The translations under genes and the position numbers were made by a program. Below, piece after piece: positions 35,784-44,356 of a stretch of 64,000 nt of DNA. The stretch is from contig JAYQWG010000005.1 of NCBI GenBank assembly GCA_038150225.1, positions 4,315-68,314 on the forward strand, read 5' to 3'. Source of the stretch: Lucifugimonas sp038150225. GTDB taxonomy: Bacteria; Chloroflexota; Dehalococcoidia; Lucifugimonadales; Lucifugimonadaceae. The notes beneath the pieces are model-generated. The model had not been told where the DNA came from. It was given only the letters and a program-made list of their open reading frames with translations, and searched no databases. Position 1 is the stretch's first letter. Each line of letters opens with the position of its first letter.

Positions 35784-36605
35784 ATGTCGTTCGTCCAAAT
35801 CGTCGTCCTGGCTCTAGTTCAAGGGATCACAGAGTTTCTGCCAATAAGCAGTAGCGGCCACCTTGTGCTCGGATCCTGGCTGTTCGATTGGCCGGATCAG
35901 GGATTGTTATTCGACGCGGGAGTACATGTTGGAACGCTCGTCGCGGTGATCATCTACTTCCGCAAAGAGTGGCTACAAATAGCTTCTGGTATTACTTCGA
36001 ATTCGCTAGTCCAGCTTGATGACGAGGGGAGCGGTATCGCATCCCGGTTCGTGGTTTTGCTGATAGTCCTAGCAATGATTCCTGTCGTTGTTGGTGCTTT
36101 GCTCATTCGGGAGGGAGTCGAAGCTAATTTCCGAACACCCGAAGCGGTCGGTTGGCTACTAATTGGGACTGCCGTAGCTTTGTTGATCGGTGAGCTGGTC
36201 GGACGTCGGGTGCGCGATTTATCCTCGCTTCGGCTTCCAGATGCTGCCGCGATCGGACTTGCTCAGGTCCTGGCAATATTATCGGGCATTTCGAGGTCGG
36301 GTGTCACGATGGTCGCCGGACTTGCTCTTGGGCTAAGACGGGAGGCTGCGGCAAGGTTTTCTATGCTTCTCGCTACCCCTGCGATCGCAGGCGCAGGACT
36401 GCTAATTGCAGTTGACTCGCTCGGTGAAGCGGAAAGCGACGAGTGGACAGCTGCACTTCTCGGTGCAGCCATATCAGCCGTGACTGCCTACTTTGTGATC
36501 GCCGGACTCCTGAGGCTCCTGCAACGCGGTACGTTCCGACCGTTTATCGCATACTGCGGAGTGGTAGGAATCGCCGTGTTAATCGCTCGTGTTGCGGGAG
36601 TCTAG
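35784..36605 (+). CDS. uppP: Undecaprenyl-diphosphate phosphatase UppP (BacA)
   Basis: A 273-residue membrane enzyme that recycles the C55 lipid carrier. GITEFLPISSSGHL near residue 14 and LSGISRSGVTM near 167 are the two inverted active-site motifs with the catalytic Glu, Ser and Arg. About eight membrane segments are visible. Undecaprenyl carriers serve peptidoglycan, teichoic acid or glycan assembly; no mur genes are in this window. Its stop shares the palindrome CTAG with the stop of the convergent cupin gene. Confidence 0.95.
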   Translation: MSFVQIVVLALVQGITEFLPISSSGHLVLGSWLFDWPDQGLLFDAGVHVGTLVAVIIYFRKEWLQIASGITSNSLVQLDDEGSGIASRFVVLLIVLAMIPVVVGALLIREGVEANFRTPEAVGWLLIGTAVALLIGELVGRRVRDLSSLRLPDAAAIGLAQVLAILSGISRSGVTMVAGLALGLRREAAARFSMLLATPAIAGAGLLIAVDSLGEAESDEWTAALLGAAISAVTAYFVIAGLLRLLQRGTFRPFIAYCGVVGIAVLIARVAGV

Positions 36606-37081
36606 TCGCTGGGTTCTCGTGCTTCCCAGGTGACATCGCAGTTCTCGCATTCTTCTTGCCAGACGTGAACTGCCGGAGGCATTGCCACAGCGAATCTGAG
36701 ACTCATTTCGTCGCCTTCAGTCACGATGTGATGAACCGTTCCCCTCGGAATCCAGACGATGTCGCCTTTCTGGGCGTGGATTATTTTTCCGCCGGTAAGC
36801 TCCCATCGAAGTTTGCCCGCGACTACAAACCACCATTCGTCGAAATTGGCATGCCAGTGAGCGTGATTGCCCTGGCCCGGTGCTGAAGCAATCAAGGTTC
36901 CACGGTTCCGTTCGTCCTCGATGAGCATGGTTGACCATGGTGGTGCTCCCATTCGATCGACAACCTCCTGGATCTTGATATGCATCATCCCAGGACCAAA
37001 GTCTGCATCCACTCTTGGTGGAATCGGTCCTTCGACCACATCGTTGATTGCGGCTACTACGCCTTCGTAATCAGTGCCCAC
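36602..37081 (-). CDS. Cupin-domain protein
   Basis: A 159-residue small barrel protein. NHAHWHANFDEWWFVVAG (about 72-89) supplies the metal ligands of cupin motif 1 (two or three His, Glu), and GDIVWIPRGTVHHI (about 105-118) is motif 2. Metal-dependent oxygenases, isomerases and sugar-binding sensors share this fold, so the reaction is open. Start is GTG 37081. Confidence 0.8.
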   Translation of the reverse strand: MGTDYEGVVAAINDVVEGPIPPRVDADFGPGMMHIKIQEVVDRMGAPPWSTMLIEDERNRGTLIASAPGQGNHAHWHANFDEWWFVVAGKLRWELTGGKIIHAQKGDIVWIPRGTVHHIVTEGDEMSLRFAVAMPPAVHVWQEECENCDVTWEAREPSD

Positions 37082-37202
37082 AGTTGTTTCACTCCAAAAT
37101 CTTCGCGACAGGGTCTTCGAAGACCCTGTGCTCCTTGCTGATGTTCGATGTTGCCGCTAACGTAGCACGCCTATTGGTCTGGTCCCACAGGAGTCGAGCA
37201 AG

Positions 37203-38651
37203 ATGCCAAGAATTTCAGGCGAAATTCGAGATATAGCCACGGGCGAGAAGGTGCAGGCACGCGTTCAAGTGCTGGCACCTAATGGTGAAACCGTCGCTCC
37301 ATCCGACGCCATGTGGAAAGTTGGACCTGGCGAGCCATTCTTCTATAGCGATGGACAGTTCTCACTAGAAACATCTCGCGGTTTCCACAAAATCCTCGTG
37401 GAGCGTGGAACTGAGTTCACGCCATGGGAGTCAACAGTTGAGGTGGACGCCTCCAGTGACACAACGATTGAGATCGAGCTTTCGCGATGGTCAGACCTAC
37501 CGGAGCGCGGTTGGCATCCGGGCAACACACACATCCATTACGACGAAAAAGAAACAGATCCTGATCGAAGGTTGAAGTACGACTCTCGTGTCGAAGATTT
37601 ACGAATGACTGCGGTGTCAATTCTCAAACGCTGGGATCTCGATTACGCCACGAACAAATACCCGCCCGGAGTACTAAACGAGTTCACCGACACTCATCAC
37701 CATGTGCAAAGTGGTGAGGAAACTCGCCACAATCACGATCCCGACGAGCCGTTCAAGATCGGCTACGGACATGTCATGTTGCTGGACATACGCAACCAGG
37801 TCGAACCGATCAGCAGGGGATTGATCGTTGACCAGTTTGATCCCGACTATCCGCCGCTGAGCTATGCGTGTGACGATGCCAACAACCAGGGTGGGTTAGT
37901 TATCTGGTGTCACAACGGACAAGGAATGGAAGCCCCAGTCGCTGCCGCGCTCGGCAAAGTTCATGCGATGAACTTGTTTGATCCGTACTGGTCGGACGTT
38001 GAATATCACTACTGGTACCAAATGTTGAACACCGGAATAAAGCTACCGGTTTCAACCGGCTCTGACTGGTTTGTTTGCTCGGCCAACCGTGTTTATTCAC
38101 AAACTTCCGGCGATTTCGAGTACGAAAATTGGGTCGAGAGCTTGCGCAAAGGCAAGACATTTATCACCAATGGGCCTGCGTTATTCATGACCGCAGCCGG
38201 AATGGAACCTGGTGACACTCTTGAAGTCGAAGCAGGCACAAAGATCCCCGTTCACGCTACATGGCGTTCGCACTACGGCGTGGAGAGAGTCGAAGTTGTC
38301 TTCAATGGCAAAGTAATTGCCCGACAGTCGTACCCCGAAGGGATGGCAAACGGCCACCTTGAGACGGAGTTTTCTCCGACTGAGGATGGCTGGTTGGCGG
38401 TTCGTTTAGGCTCGGGAGCGCGTGACTCATTCAACCAACCAATTTGGGCGCACACGAGTCCGGTTTACATTTCAGGATCCGGCACTCAATCTCAAGCTTC
38501 GAAGGATTCTGCGAAGTACTTTGATGACCGAATCGGCGAGGGAATCACCTGGGTGAAAACCAAAGGGCGGTTCTACAACGATTCCCAACGTAAGGAAGTT
38601 GTTGACCTGTTCAAGCAAGGTCAGGATTGGTACCGAAATCTTCACGTTTAG
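37203..38651 (+). CDS. CehA/McbA-type metallohydrolase (PHP-like)
   Basis: A 482-residue protein. Residues 1-95 form a beta-sandwich like carboxypeptidase regulatory domains (EFTPWESTVEVDASSDTT). The catalytic domain begins at WHPGNTHIHYDE (His-x-His metal site), with further His in DTHHHVQSG and VIWCHNGQG and Asp in STGSDWF, the layout of the CehA/McbA family related to PHP phosphoesterases. Named members hydrolyse carbaryl-type carbamates, but most are uncharacterised. No signal peptide. A C-terminal beta domain follows. Confidence 0.8.
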   Translation: MPRISGEIRDIATGEKVQARVQVLAPNGETVAPSDAMWKVGPGEPFFYSDGQFSLETSRGFHKILVERGTEFTPWESTVEVDASSDTTIEIELSRWSDLPERGWHPGNTHIHYDEKETDPDRRLKYDSRVEDLRMTAVSILKRWDLDYATNKYPPGVLNEFTDTHHHVQSGEETRHNHDPDEPFKIGYGHVMLLDIRNQVEPISRGLIVDQFDPDYPPLSYACDDANNQGGLVIWCHNGQGMEAPVAAALGKVHAMNLFDPYWSDVEYHYWYQMLNTGIKLPVSTGSDWFVCSANRVYSQTSGDFEYENWVESLRKGKTFITNGPALFMTAAGMEPGDTLEVEAGTKIPVHATWRSHYGVERVEVVFNGKVIARQSYPEGMANGHLETEFSPTEDGWLAVRLGSGARDSFNQPIWAHTSPVYISGSGTQSQASKDSAKYFDDRIGEGITWVKTKGRFYNDSQRKEVVDLFKQGQDWYRNLHV

Positions 38652-38746
38652 ATAGCTTCGTACCATCTGATGCAACGACTGTTAAAATTCGCTGTCTTGA
38701 AATTCGATCACGCCCAGAAAGTATTGCCAGTCAGGCCACGTAACAG

Positions 38747-39439
38747 ATGTCAGTAGAGTCACTTTTCGATCAATACTACGAACGAGCAACTATCCCTCTC
38801 CGCAACACCGAGTTCTACCGGGAGCAGCGCGGAGAATTCGATATTCGCTCAGTCGTCGAGGACGATGAGTTTCGCCAACTCAATCACCTGATCGTTCTTA
38901 AGGACGGAGCAGCGTCGAGCGTTTGGCGGCAACAGGAGTGGGGACTGGGAGACAGCTCAGTAGATATAACTCACTTCGTCGACGGAATGGTCAAATCAAT
39001 TAGTTTGAGATACCGTGACGATTCGATCCTGGGAATGAAGGTTAGCCTGACTCGCAACGACTGGTTAATCGCTGATCCTGACCACAGGCTTCCTTACATC
39101 TTCGGTCGTTCAGATATGGAAACCTGGTACAAGGTTTCTGACTTTCAGATGAATCTGATTCGGGCGCGTTTGGCGTGGGACAAAGAAACGAAGCACACCT
39201 TCACGGTCAAAGATCGCGGGATCGATAAAAAGTCTGCTGCACACCTATACAAAGACGTTGAGTACCGCATCCAGATTGACGATGCTGTCAGGCTTCAAAT
39301 CGAAGAAAAGTCGACGCGTGACATCAACTGGAAGACCTCGATCGGAACGGATGATGTGTTGGCTCTCTACGACTACGCCACCGACACGCGTAAATGGATT
39401 GAAGGCTGGGAGCCTGTCGCCGAAATCGTAGAACTTTAG
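38747..39439 (+). CDS. Uncharacterised protein
   Basis: A 230-residue soluble protein I do not recognise. It is rich in Asp, Arg and aromatic residues and predicted mainly beta (for example DGMVKSISLRYRDDSILGMK and KHTFTVKDRGIDKK). No signal peptide, membrane segment or cofactor motif is visible. It lies between the CehA-like gene (95 bp) and a convergent MlrC gene (6 bp), so it may be cotranscribed with the former. Confidence 0.65.
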   Translation: MSVESLFDQYYERATIPLRNTEFYREQRGEFDIRSVVEDDEFRQLNHLIVLKDGAASSVWRQQEWGLGDSSVDITHFVDGMVKSISLRYRDDSILGMKVSLTRNDWLIADPDHRLPYIFGRSDMETWYKVSDFQMNLIRARLAWDKETKHTFTVKDRGIDKKSAAHLYKDVEYRIQIDDAVRLQIEEKSTRDINWKTSIGTDDVLALYDYATDTRKWIEGWEPVAEIVEL

Positions 39440-39445
39440 CTCTCG

Positions 39446-40978
39446 CTATTCCAGATCGTAGGAACAGTCTTCATCAAGCGGGAAGATCGGTCTGCGAATG
39501 TTTTTGTATGCGAACGAAAACATGTCTCCTGAAGTGGCACCAGCAGTGTTAACACTCACCATTTCCGACGCGATCGGCTGGTATGCGGGACGAGGCGAAA
39601 CAACGCCTTTTGCGACAACCACATCGAAATCGTCCGGTCTGTACCCGAGCGAATAGTACTGTTCGCGACTTATGTTTCCGACGCGGGAAGACACTAATAC
39701 CACGGTTGGACCTTGATCGGTTTCGATGACAACAGTCGTCCCGCCATCGAAGTAACGCCAACCAGCGTGAACCGTGCCGGCGTCCTCGAACCGACCGTCC
39801 GAAATGCGGGTAATTCGACCGCTGATTTGGACTGGGGATCCGTGCAAAGAATCAGATTTGCCGCCGACTTCCAGACTCACTTCACCACCTGCTCCGGCTT
39901 GCAAGCATTGTTCGACTGCATCGGGATCACGTACGGTTTGTAACCAGCACCTCGCTCCCTGTTTCACTGCCTCGGACAGTAAAAATGTCGAGTCGCCAGA
40001 ACTACCCGCACCAATGTTGTCTCCAACATCTAGAAGAACATAGGGTCCGTGACCATCGTTATTGTGTTTGATCGAAATCTCGACAGCTTCAGCCGCATTT
40101 GGTCCGGTCGGCACGTTGAGAATTCGCCGATTCTCCCAGGCTCGTTTGGCGATCCATTGAGCGTGGTTCTTCGCTTCGTCCTGAGAATCCTCGTGGAGCA
40201 CGTAGCAGGCAAGACCATTCTCGAATACGTCCGACCACGGGTAGCCCTGACCAATGGAACCACCAACGACTCCGGTTTTTGTCAGGACAGTTTCAAGGTC
40301 GTCAATGATTGACTTCATTGGTTCGACACGAGTGTCGTGTTGAAATATGCCGACGACCATTGGAGGTTTTTCAAGCCACTTTGCAGGTCGCCAGTCAGAC
40401 CGAGCCATGCGGTCAATCAATGCACATGCATCAAGAGCTCTCGGGACGGCGTCTGTGTGTGGGTTCGTCTTGTAGATGACAAGAGCATCAGTTTGATCAG
40501 ACATTAGCTGAGAAACATTGGCATGCAGGTCGAGCGTCATAACAACCGGGACGTGATCGCCCAGTGTTTCTTTGACCTGTTTGGCGATCTCACCATCCAT
40601 GTCTGGATGATCCTCTGAGACCGCCGCACCCATTTGATTGAGCAGGACTCCATCGAATGGACCTAGCTCGCGCAACATCTCCAAGGCTTCGCCGACCAGC
40701 GAATCGAAAACCTCGCTAGAAATCGTCCCCGATGGGTCAGTCGCTGCGAATATCAGCGGAACCAGCTCGAAATTGTACTTTTCCGATCCCTGAATGTAAC
40801 CGGACATCGAAGTTTGAGACTTCTCATGCATCTCGTAGTACTGCTCGCCACGTTGAACCGCGTATGTCTGAAGACCTGACTTTTCAAAATTGGTTATAGT
40901 CGTTTTGTTCGCGGCGAAAGTGTTCGTTTCATGGTGGATTCCGAACGTTGCTATGCGAGGTCGGTTGGTCATCTTCAT
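39446..40978 (-). CDS. M81-family metallopeptidase (MlrC-like)
   Basis: A 510-residue member of the MlrC/microcystinase C family. GIHHETNTFA near residue 13, TLDLHANVSQLM near 146 and the metal-site LLDVGDNIGAGSSGDST near 323 are diagnostic, with the C-terminal MlrC domain following. MlrC degrades linear peptides from microcystin, but the wider family is found in many marine heterotrophs with unknown substrates. ATG 40972 is an alternative start two codons in. Confidence 0.9.
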   Translation of the reverse strand: MKMTNRPRIATFGIHHETNTFAANKTTITNFEKSGLQTYAVQRGEQYYEMHEKSQTSMSGYIQGSEKYNFELVPLIFAATDPSGTISSEVFDSLVGEALEMLRELGPFDGVLLNQMGAAVSEDHPDMDGEIAKQVKETLGDHVPVVMTLDLHANVSQLMSDQTDALVIYKTNPHTDAVPRALDACALIDRMARSDWRPAKWLEKPPMVVGIFQHDTRVEPMKSIIDDLETVLTKTGVVGGSIGQGYPWSDVFENGLACYVLHEDSQDEAKNHAQWIAKRAWENRRILNVPTGPNAAEAVEISIKHNNDGHGPYVLLDVGDNIGAGSSGDSTFLLSEAVKQGARCWLQTVRDPDAVEQCLQAGAGGEVSLEVGGKSDSLHGSPVQISGRITRISDGRFEDAGTVHAGWRYFDGGTTVVIETDQGPTVVLVSSRVGNISREQYYSLGYRPDDFDVVVAKGVVSPRPAYQPIASEMVSVNTAGATSGDMFSFAYKNIRRPIFPLDEDCSYDLE

Positions 40979-40984
40979 GCACCA

Positions 40985-41017
40985 TAGAAAAAGCCGGCGG
41001 TCTCATGCCGCCGGCTT
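40985..41017 (-). terminator. Rho-independent terminator after the first D-2-hydroxyacid dehydrogenase
   Basis: AAGCCGGCGG and CCGCCGGCTT form a perfect 10-bp stem with a 7-nt loop, followed on the minus strand by TTTCTATGG. It lies 12 bp past the stop at 41030. Confidence 0.9.
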
Positions 41018-41029
41018 AGTCCAGACTGA

Positions 41030-42073
41030 TTATTCGCCGTGACCGTTGATCTTTCCTTGAGAGCCCGGCATTCGCCGTTTCTCATCAAGTTTTGACGCTA
41101 CTTCAGGGTTCTGACCTGCACTTGGCCACTGGCCCCTGAGCACTGCAGCTACTTGCTGTGATGCTCGTTGGCGCGCCAGCCACGCTGATCGTGTACTCGC
41201 ACCGGCAAGGTGGGGAGCTGTGATCACGTTGTTCATTTGTAGCAACGGGTTCGATGGATCAACGGGTTCCTGTTCGAACACATCGAGCCCAGCACCACGA
41301 ATCTTGCCAGACTGAAGAGCTTCGATCATTGCAGGTTCATCAACGACGGAACCTCGGCATACGTTGATGAAGTAAGCAGATTCCTTCATGTGGTCGAACT
41401 GCTCTTCGCCAATCATGTGGAATGTTTCGGAGTTCAAAGGAACAACCACGATGATGTAATCCGATCGCTCGCACAATTCATTGATCTCAAAGACCTGCTC
41501 GACACCGTACTCGCTGATGATCCATGGTTCGACATATGGGTCATAAACCAGCGTTTCCATTCGCCAACCCCGACCCAGTTTCCGGGCGACCTGTCGACCA
41601 ATGTTTCCGAATCCGATGATACCGAGGGTCTGCTCATCGATTGGTTCGATCGGCATGAACGCTGACCGATCCCAGTCACCGGTGTCTCGGAGCTGGTTTG
41701 TCGTTTGCACAACCTGACGGTTCAAGCAGAGAGCCATCGTCACAGCTTGATTGGAAACTTCTTCCGCACACATGCCGGCACCGTTGGTGACGATGATGCC
41801 AACGTCCGTTGCGGTCTCGACATCAATATGGTTGAATCCGTGTGAGTAAACAGCAAGAACTTGCGCCTGATCGGCAGCTCGGATTACCTGTTCTGAACCC
41901 CAGCCACCGCCCATCATGATTGCGTCGGCACCGCGAACTGCTTCGATCGCTTCTCCTTCAGATTTTGGGGCTTCCTGGACGAACTCTACGTCGAGGTCTG
42001 CCATCTCTGCACGCTCGTGGTAAAGCGGGTCATCTGTGTTGGATCCGAGGACCACAACTCGGTGTTTTGCCAT
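41030..42073 (-). CDS. D-isomer 2-hydroxyacid dehydrogenase, copy 1
   Basis: A 347-residue NAD-dependent dehydrogenase. The Rossmann motif is GIIGFGNIGRQVA, and the catalytic Arg-Glu-His are in NVCRGSVVDE, DVFEQEP and TAPHLAGAS. It interconverts a D-2-hydroxyacid and its 2-keto acid; phosphoglycerate and glyoxylate enzymes share this fold. It is last of three tandem paralogues on the minus strand, each with its own spacing; copies 1 and 2 are followed by their own terminators. Confidence 0.9.
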   Translation of the reverse strand: MAKHRVVVLGSNTDDPLYHERAEMADLDVEFVQEAPKSEGEAIEAVRGADAIMMGGGWGSEQVIRAADQAQVLAVYSHGFNHIDVETATDVGIIVTNGAGMCAEEVSNQAVTMALCLNRQVVQTTNQLRDTGDWDRSAFMPIEPIDEQTLGIIGFGNIGRQVARKLGRGWRMETLVYDPYVEPWIISEYGVEQVFEINELCERSDYIIVVVPLNSETFHMIGEEQFDHMKESAYFINVCRGSVVDEPAMIEALQSGKIRGAGLDVFEQEPVDPSNPLLQMNNVITAPHLAGASTRSAWLARQRASQQVAAVLRGQWPSAGQNPEVASKLDEKRRMPGSQGKINGHGE

Positions 42074-42090
42074 TGTTATTTCACTCCAAA

Positions 42091-42124
42091 ATCAAAATGA
42101 CCTGACCGCCGATCGGTCAGGTCA
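42091..42124 (-). terminator. Rho-independent terminator after the second D-2-hydroxyacid dehydrogenase
   Basis: TGACCTGACCG and CGGTCAGGTCA form an 11-bp perfect stem with a short loop, followed on the minus strand by TTTTGATTTTGG. It lies in the 62-bp gap between copies 2 and 1. Confidence 0.88.
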
Positions 42125-42135
42125 CATTCCAATAT

Positions 42136-43206
42136 TTATTTACCCATCTCAGCCAGTAAAACTTCCCAACTGACCGACATTCCCCTCGGCTCGACTGTCG
42201 ATCGAACATCAGGATTGATCAATGACATTGGCCAGTATCCGAGCGCAATACGCATTGCCTCTTCACCCAGTTGGGTATTTGCGCGTTCCCACGCCACTTC
42301 ACTGTAGGACGCGTAGTGGTTGGTTACTGAAACGTTGTCCATCTTGAGGAGCGGGTTGTCAGGGTCTACCGGCTCTGTCTCGAAAACATCAAGTCCGGCA
42401 CCTGCGATCTTCTTCTCCTGGAGTGCCTTGATCAACGCTTGTTCATCGACAACAGGACCACGTGAGCAGTTGATCAGGTACGCAGTTGGTTTCATCAAAT
42501 CAAAGAACTCGTCGTTGATCATGTGGAACGTTTTGTCGGACAGGTACGTGTGAGGTGATACATAGTCTGACTGGCGCGCAATATCCTGGGGAGTTGCGAC
42601 CGTCTCCACACCGTACTCCTTGGCGTCCCACGACGATACAAATGGATCGTACGCAATCACTTTCATGCCGAATGCGAGGGCCTTTCTTGCAACAGCACGA
42701 CCAATGTCGCCCAGACCGATAATCCCGAATGTTTCACCAGCAATGTGACCCATTGGGGCGAGGTGCTCCCGAGTCCACGTACCGTTCTTTACCAGCTTGT
42801 CGTGGAGGACGAATTTCCGTGAGCAGACCAGGAAGTGCATCATCGTCTGGTTGCTAACTTCCTCAGTGCCGAATGAAGCAGTGTTCGCAAGAATGACACC
42901 GTTGTCTACAGCAGTCTTGAGATCCATCCCGTCGTAACCGTGACCGAATGAGACAAGCCCTTTGCATCGACCGTTGTTGCCCATGTGTTTGAACAGATCA
43001 GGTGAGAATCGGTGTCCTTGGCTCATTGCTACGTCGGCGTCTTTTAGAGCCTCGATCAATTCACCATCTGAGTCGCCGTCGTAAACAACGAACTCTGCAC
43101 CCGCTGATTTAGCGGCGCGGCTTTGCTGCTCGAGATCTGTTGTGTACACACCTGGTCGATTCTTCGGACCGAGGTATAGGACTCGGATATCTGATGCGTC
43201 GGTCAT
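42136..43206 (-). CDS. D-isomer 2-hydroxyacid dehydrogenase, copy 2 (CtBP-like C-terminus)
   Basis: A 356-residue paralogue. The NAD motif is GIIGLGDIGRAVA, with catalytic NCSRGPVVDE and DVFETEP. The His lies in VTNHYASYSEVAW rather than the usual APHIAG, resembling the C-terminal-binding-protein-like subgroup, which have YSE after this His. Substrate probably differs from the neighbours. It starts 47 bp after copy 3. Confidence 0.9.
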   Translation of the reverse strand: MTDASDIRVLYLGPKNRPGVYTTDLEQQSRAAKSAGAEFVVYDGDSDGELIEALKDADVAMSQGHRFSPDLFKHMGNNGRCKGLVSFGHGYDGMDLKTAVDNGVILANTASFGTEEVSNQTMMHFLVCSRKFVLHDKLVKNGTWTREHLAPMGHIAGETFGIIGLGDIGRAVARKALAFGMKVIAYDPFVSSWDAKEYGVETVATPQDIARQSDYVSPHTYLSDKTFHMINDEFFDLMKPTAYLINCSRGPVVDEQALIKALQEKKIAGAGLDVFETEPVDPDNPLLKMDNVSVTNHYASYSEVAWERANTQLGEEAMRIALGYWPMSLINPDVRSTVEPRGMSVSWEVLLAEMGK

Positions 43207-43253
43207 TACTTTCCAGTTCTATTTACTATTTTGGATAGTTCGATTCGCGGTAG

Positions 43254-44234
43254 TTAGGGGCTTACAACGCTCTCCGGTTTTCCACCGTTCCAAACCCTCA
43301 GCATGTTGTCGAAAGCGAATCGTACTCTTCGTGGGTAACTTTCGTAACTTTTTCCGGCGATATGTGGTGCGACAACAACGTTGTCGAGTTTCAGGAGGGG
43401 ATTGTTGGGATCAACTGGTTCCTGCTCAAACACATCCAGTCCGGCGCCCCAGATTTCACCTGAAACGAGGGCGTCATGGAGTGCGTCTTCCTGAACGACT
43501 GGACCTCTGCATGTGTTGATTAACAAGGCGGTTTCTTTCATCAGCTTGAGCTCACGTTCGCCAATAAGCCCTTGCGTGGAGTCGTTCAATGGAGTGTGTA
43601 GTGTCACGATGTCTGAGCGTTCGAGTAGTTCATCAAGTTCAACTCGTTTTGCCCCAAAACTCTCCGCCCGTTCGCTCCGGAAGGCGTCGGTGTAAAGAGT
43701 TTCGGTCTCGAAGCCCCTAAGCATCCCAGCGACTGTTGCGCCAATTCTCCCGGCACCGACGATTCCCACGGTTGTTCCGAAGAGTTCGTGGGTGTCACGT
43801 CCGTCGACCTCAGGACGCATCCAATTGCCTCGCCGTGTGTCGCCGTCGGTGACTATCAGGTGACGTAGCGTCGAGAGCATCAATGTCAGAGCGAACTCAG
43901 CTACCGGGATTGCATTGGCTCCTCCGTTATTGGCGACAGGAATACCCATTTCACCTGCCAGTGTTAGATTCACCCCGTCAAATCCGGCAGAACAGAGTTG
44001 AACAAGTTTTGTCTTCTGTGCCGTCGACAAAGTTGTGTCGTTCACTCCGTGCCCAAACACAAGAATGAAGTCAGCGATTTCAGCGGCTTCGAGCACCTCT
44101 TGCTCAGATGATTCTGGTGTTCGCACGTGAAGATTCCAGCCATCCGGCTTCATCTCATTCGCCATATCTAGAAGCGGTAAGGCAGGTCCTGAAAAGACGA
44201 GTACTTCGGGCATTGGAGTGAAATCTTTCTGCAT
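43254..44234 (-). CDS. D-isomer 2-hydroxyacid dehydrogenase, copy 3
   Basis: A 326-residue paralogue and the first of the tandem set. The NAD motif is GIVGAGRIGATVA, and the catalytic residues are in NTCRGPVVQE, DVFEQEP and APHIAGKS. The N-terminal domain is shorter than in its neighbours. It diverges from the M42 peptidase gene with 122 bp between, where the promoter for the set should lie. Confidence 0.9.
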   Translation of the reverse strand: MQKDFTPMPEVLVFSGPALPLLDMANEMKPDGWNLHVRTPESSEQEVLEAAEIADFILVFGHGVNDTTLSTAQKTKLVQLCSAGFDGVNLTLAGEMGIPVANNGGANAIPVAEFALTLMLSTLRHLIVTDGDTRRGNWMRPEVDGRDTHELFGTTVGIVGAGRIGATVAGMLRGFETETLYTDAFRSERAESFGAKRVELDELLERSDIVTLHTPLNDSTQGLIGERELKLMKETALLINTCRGPVVQEDALHDALVSGEIWGAGLDVFEQEPVDPNNPLLKLDNVVVAPHIAGKSYESYPRRVRFAFDNMLRVWNGGKPESVVSP

Positions 44235-44356
44235 CTGGTGGCTGGATTCGGCTGCGCATTGTAGCCCTCATACATTTATGTATGTGTCCGAGAATGTAGG
44301 TGACGCGTATCCTTCATCGGCACCAGAATCGCGGAACCTGAATCAGACGGACAACA

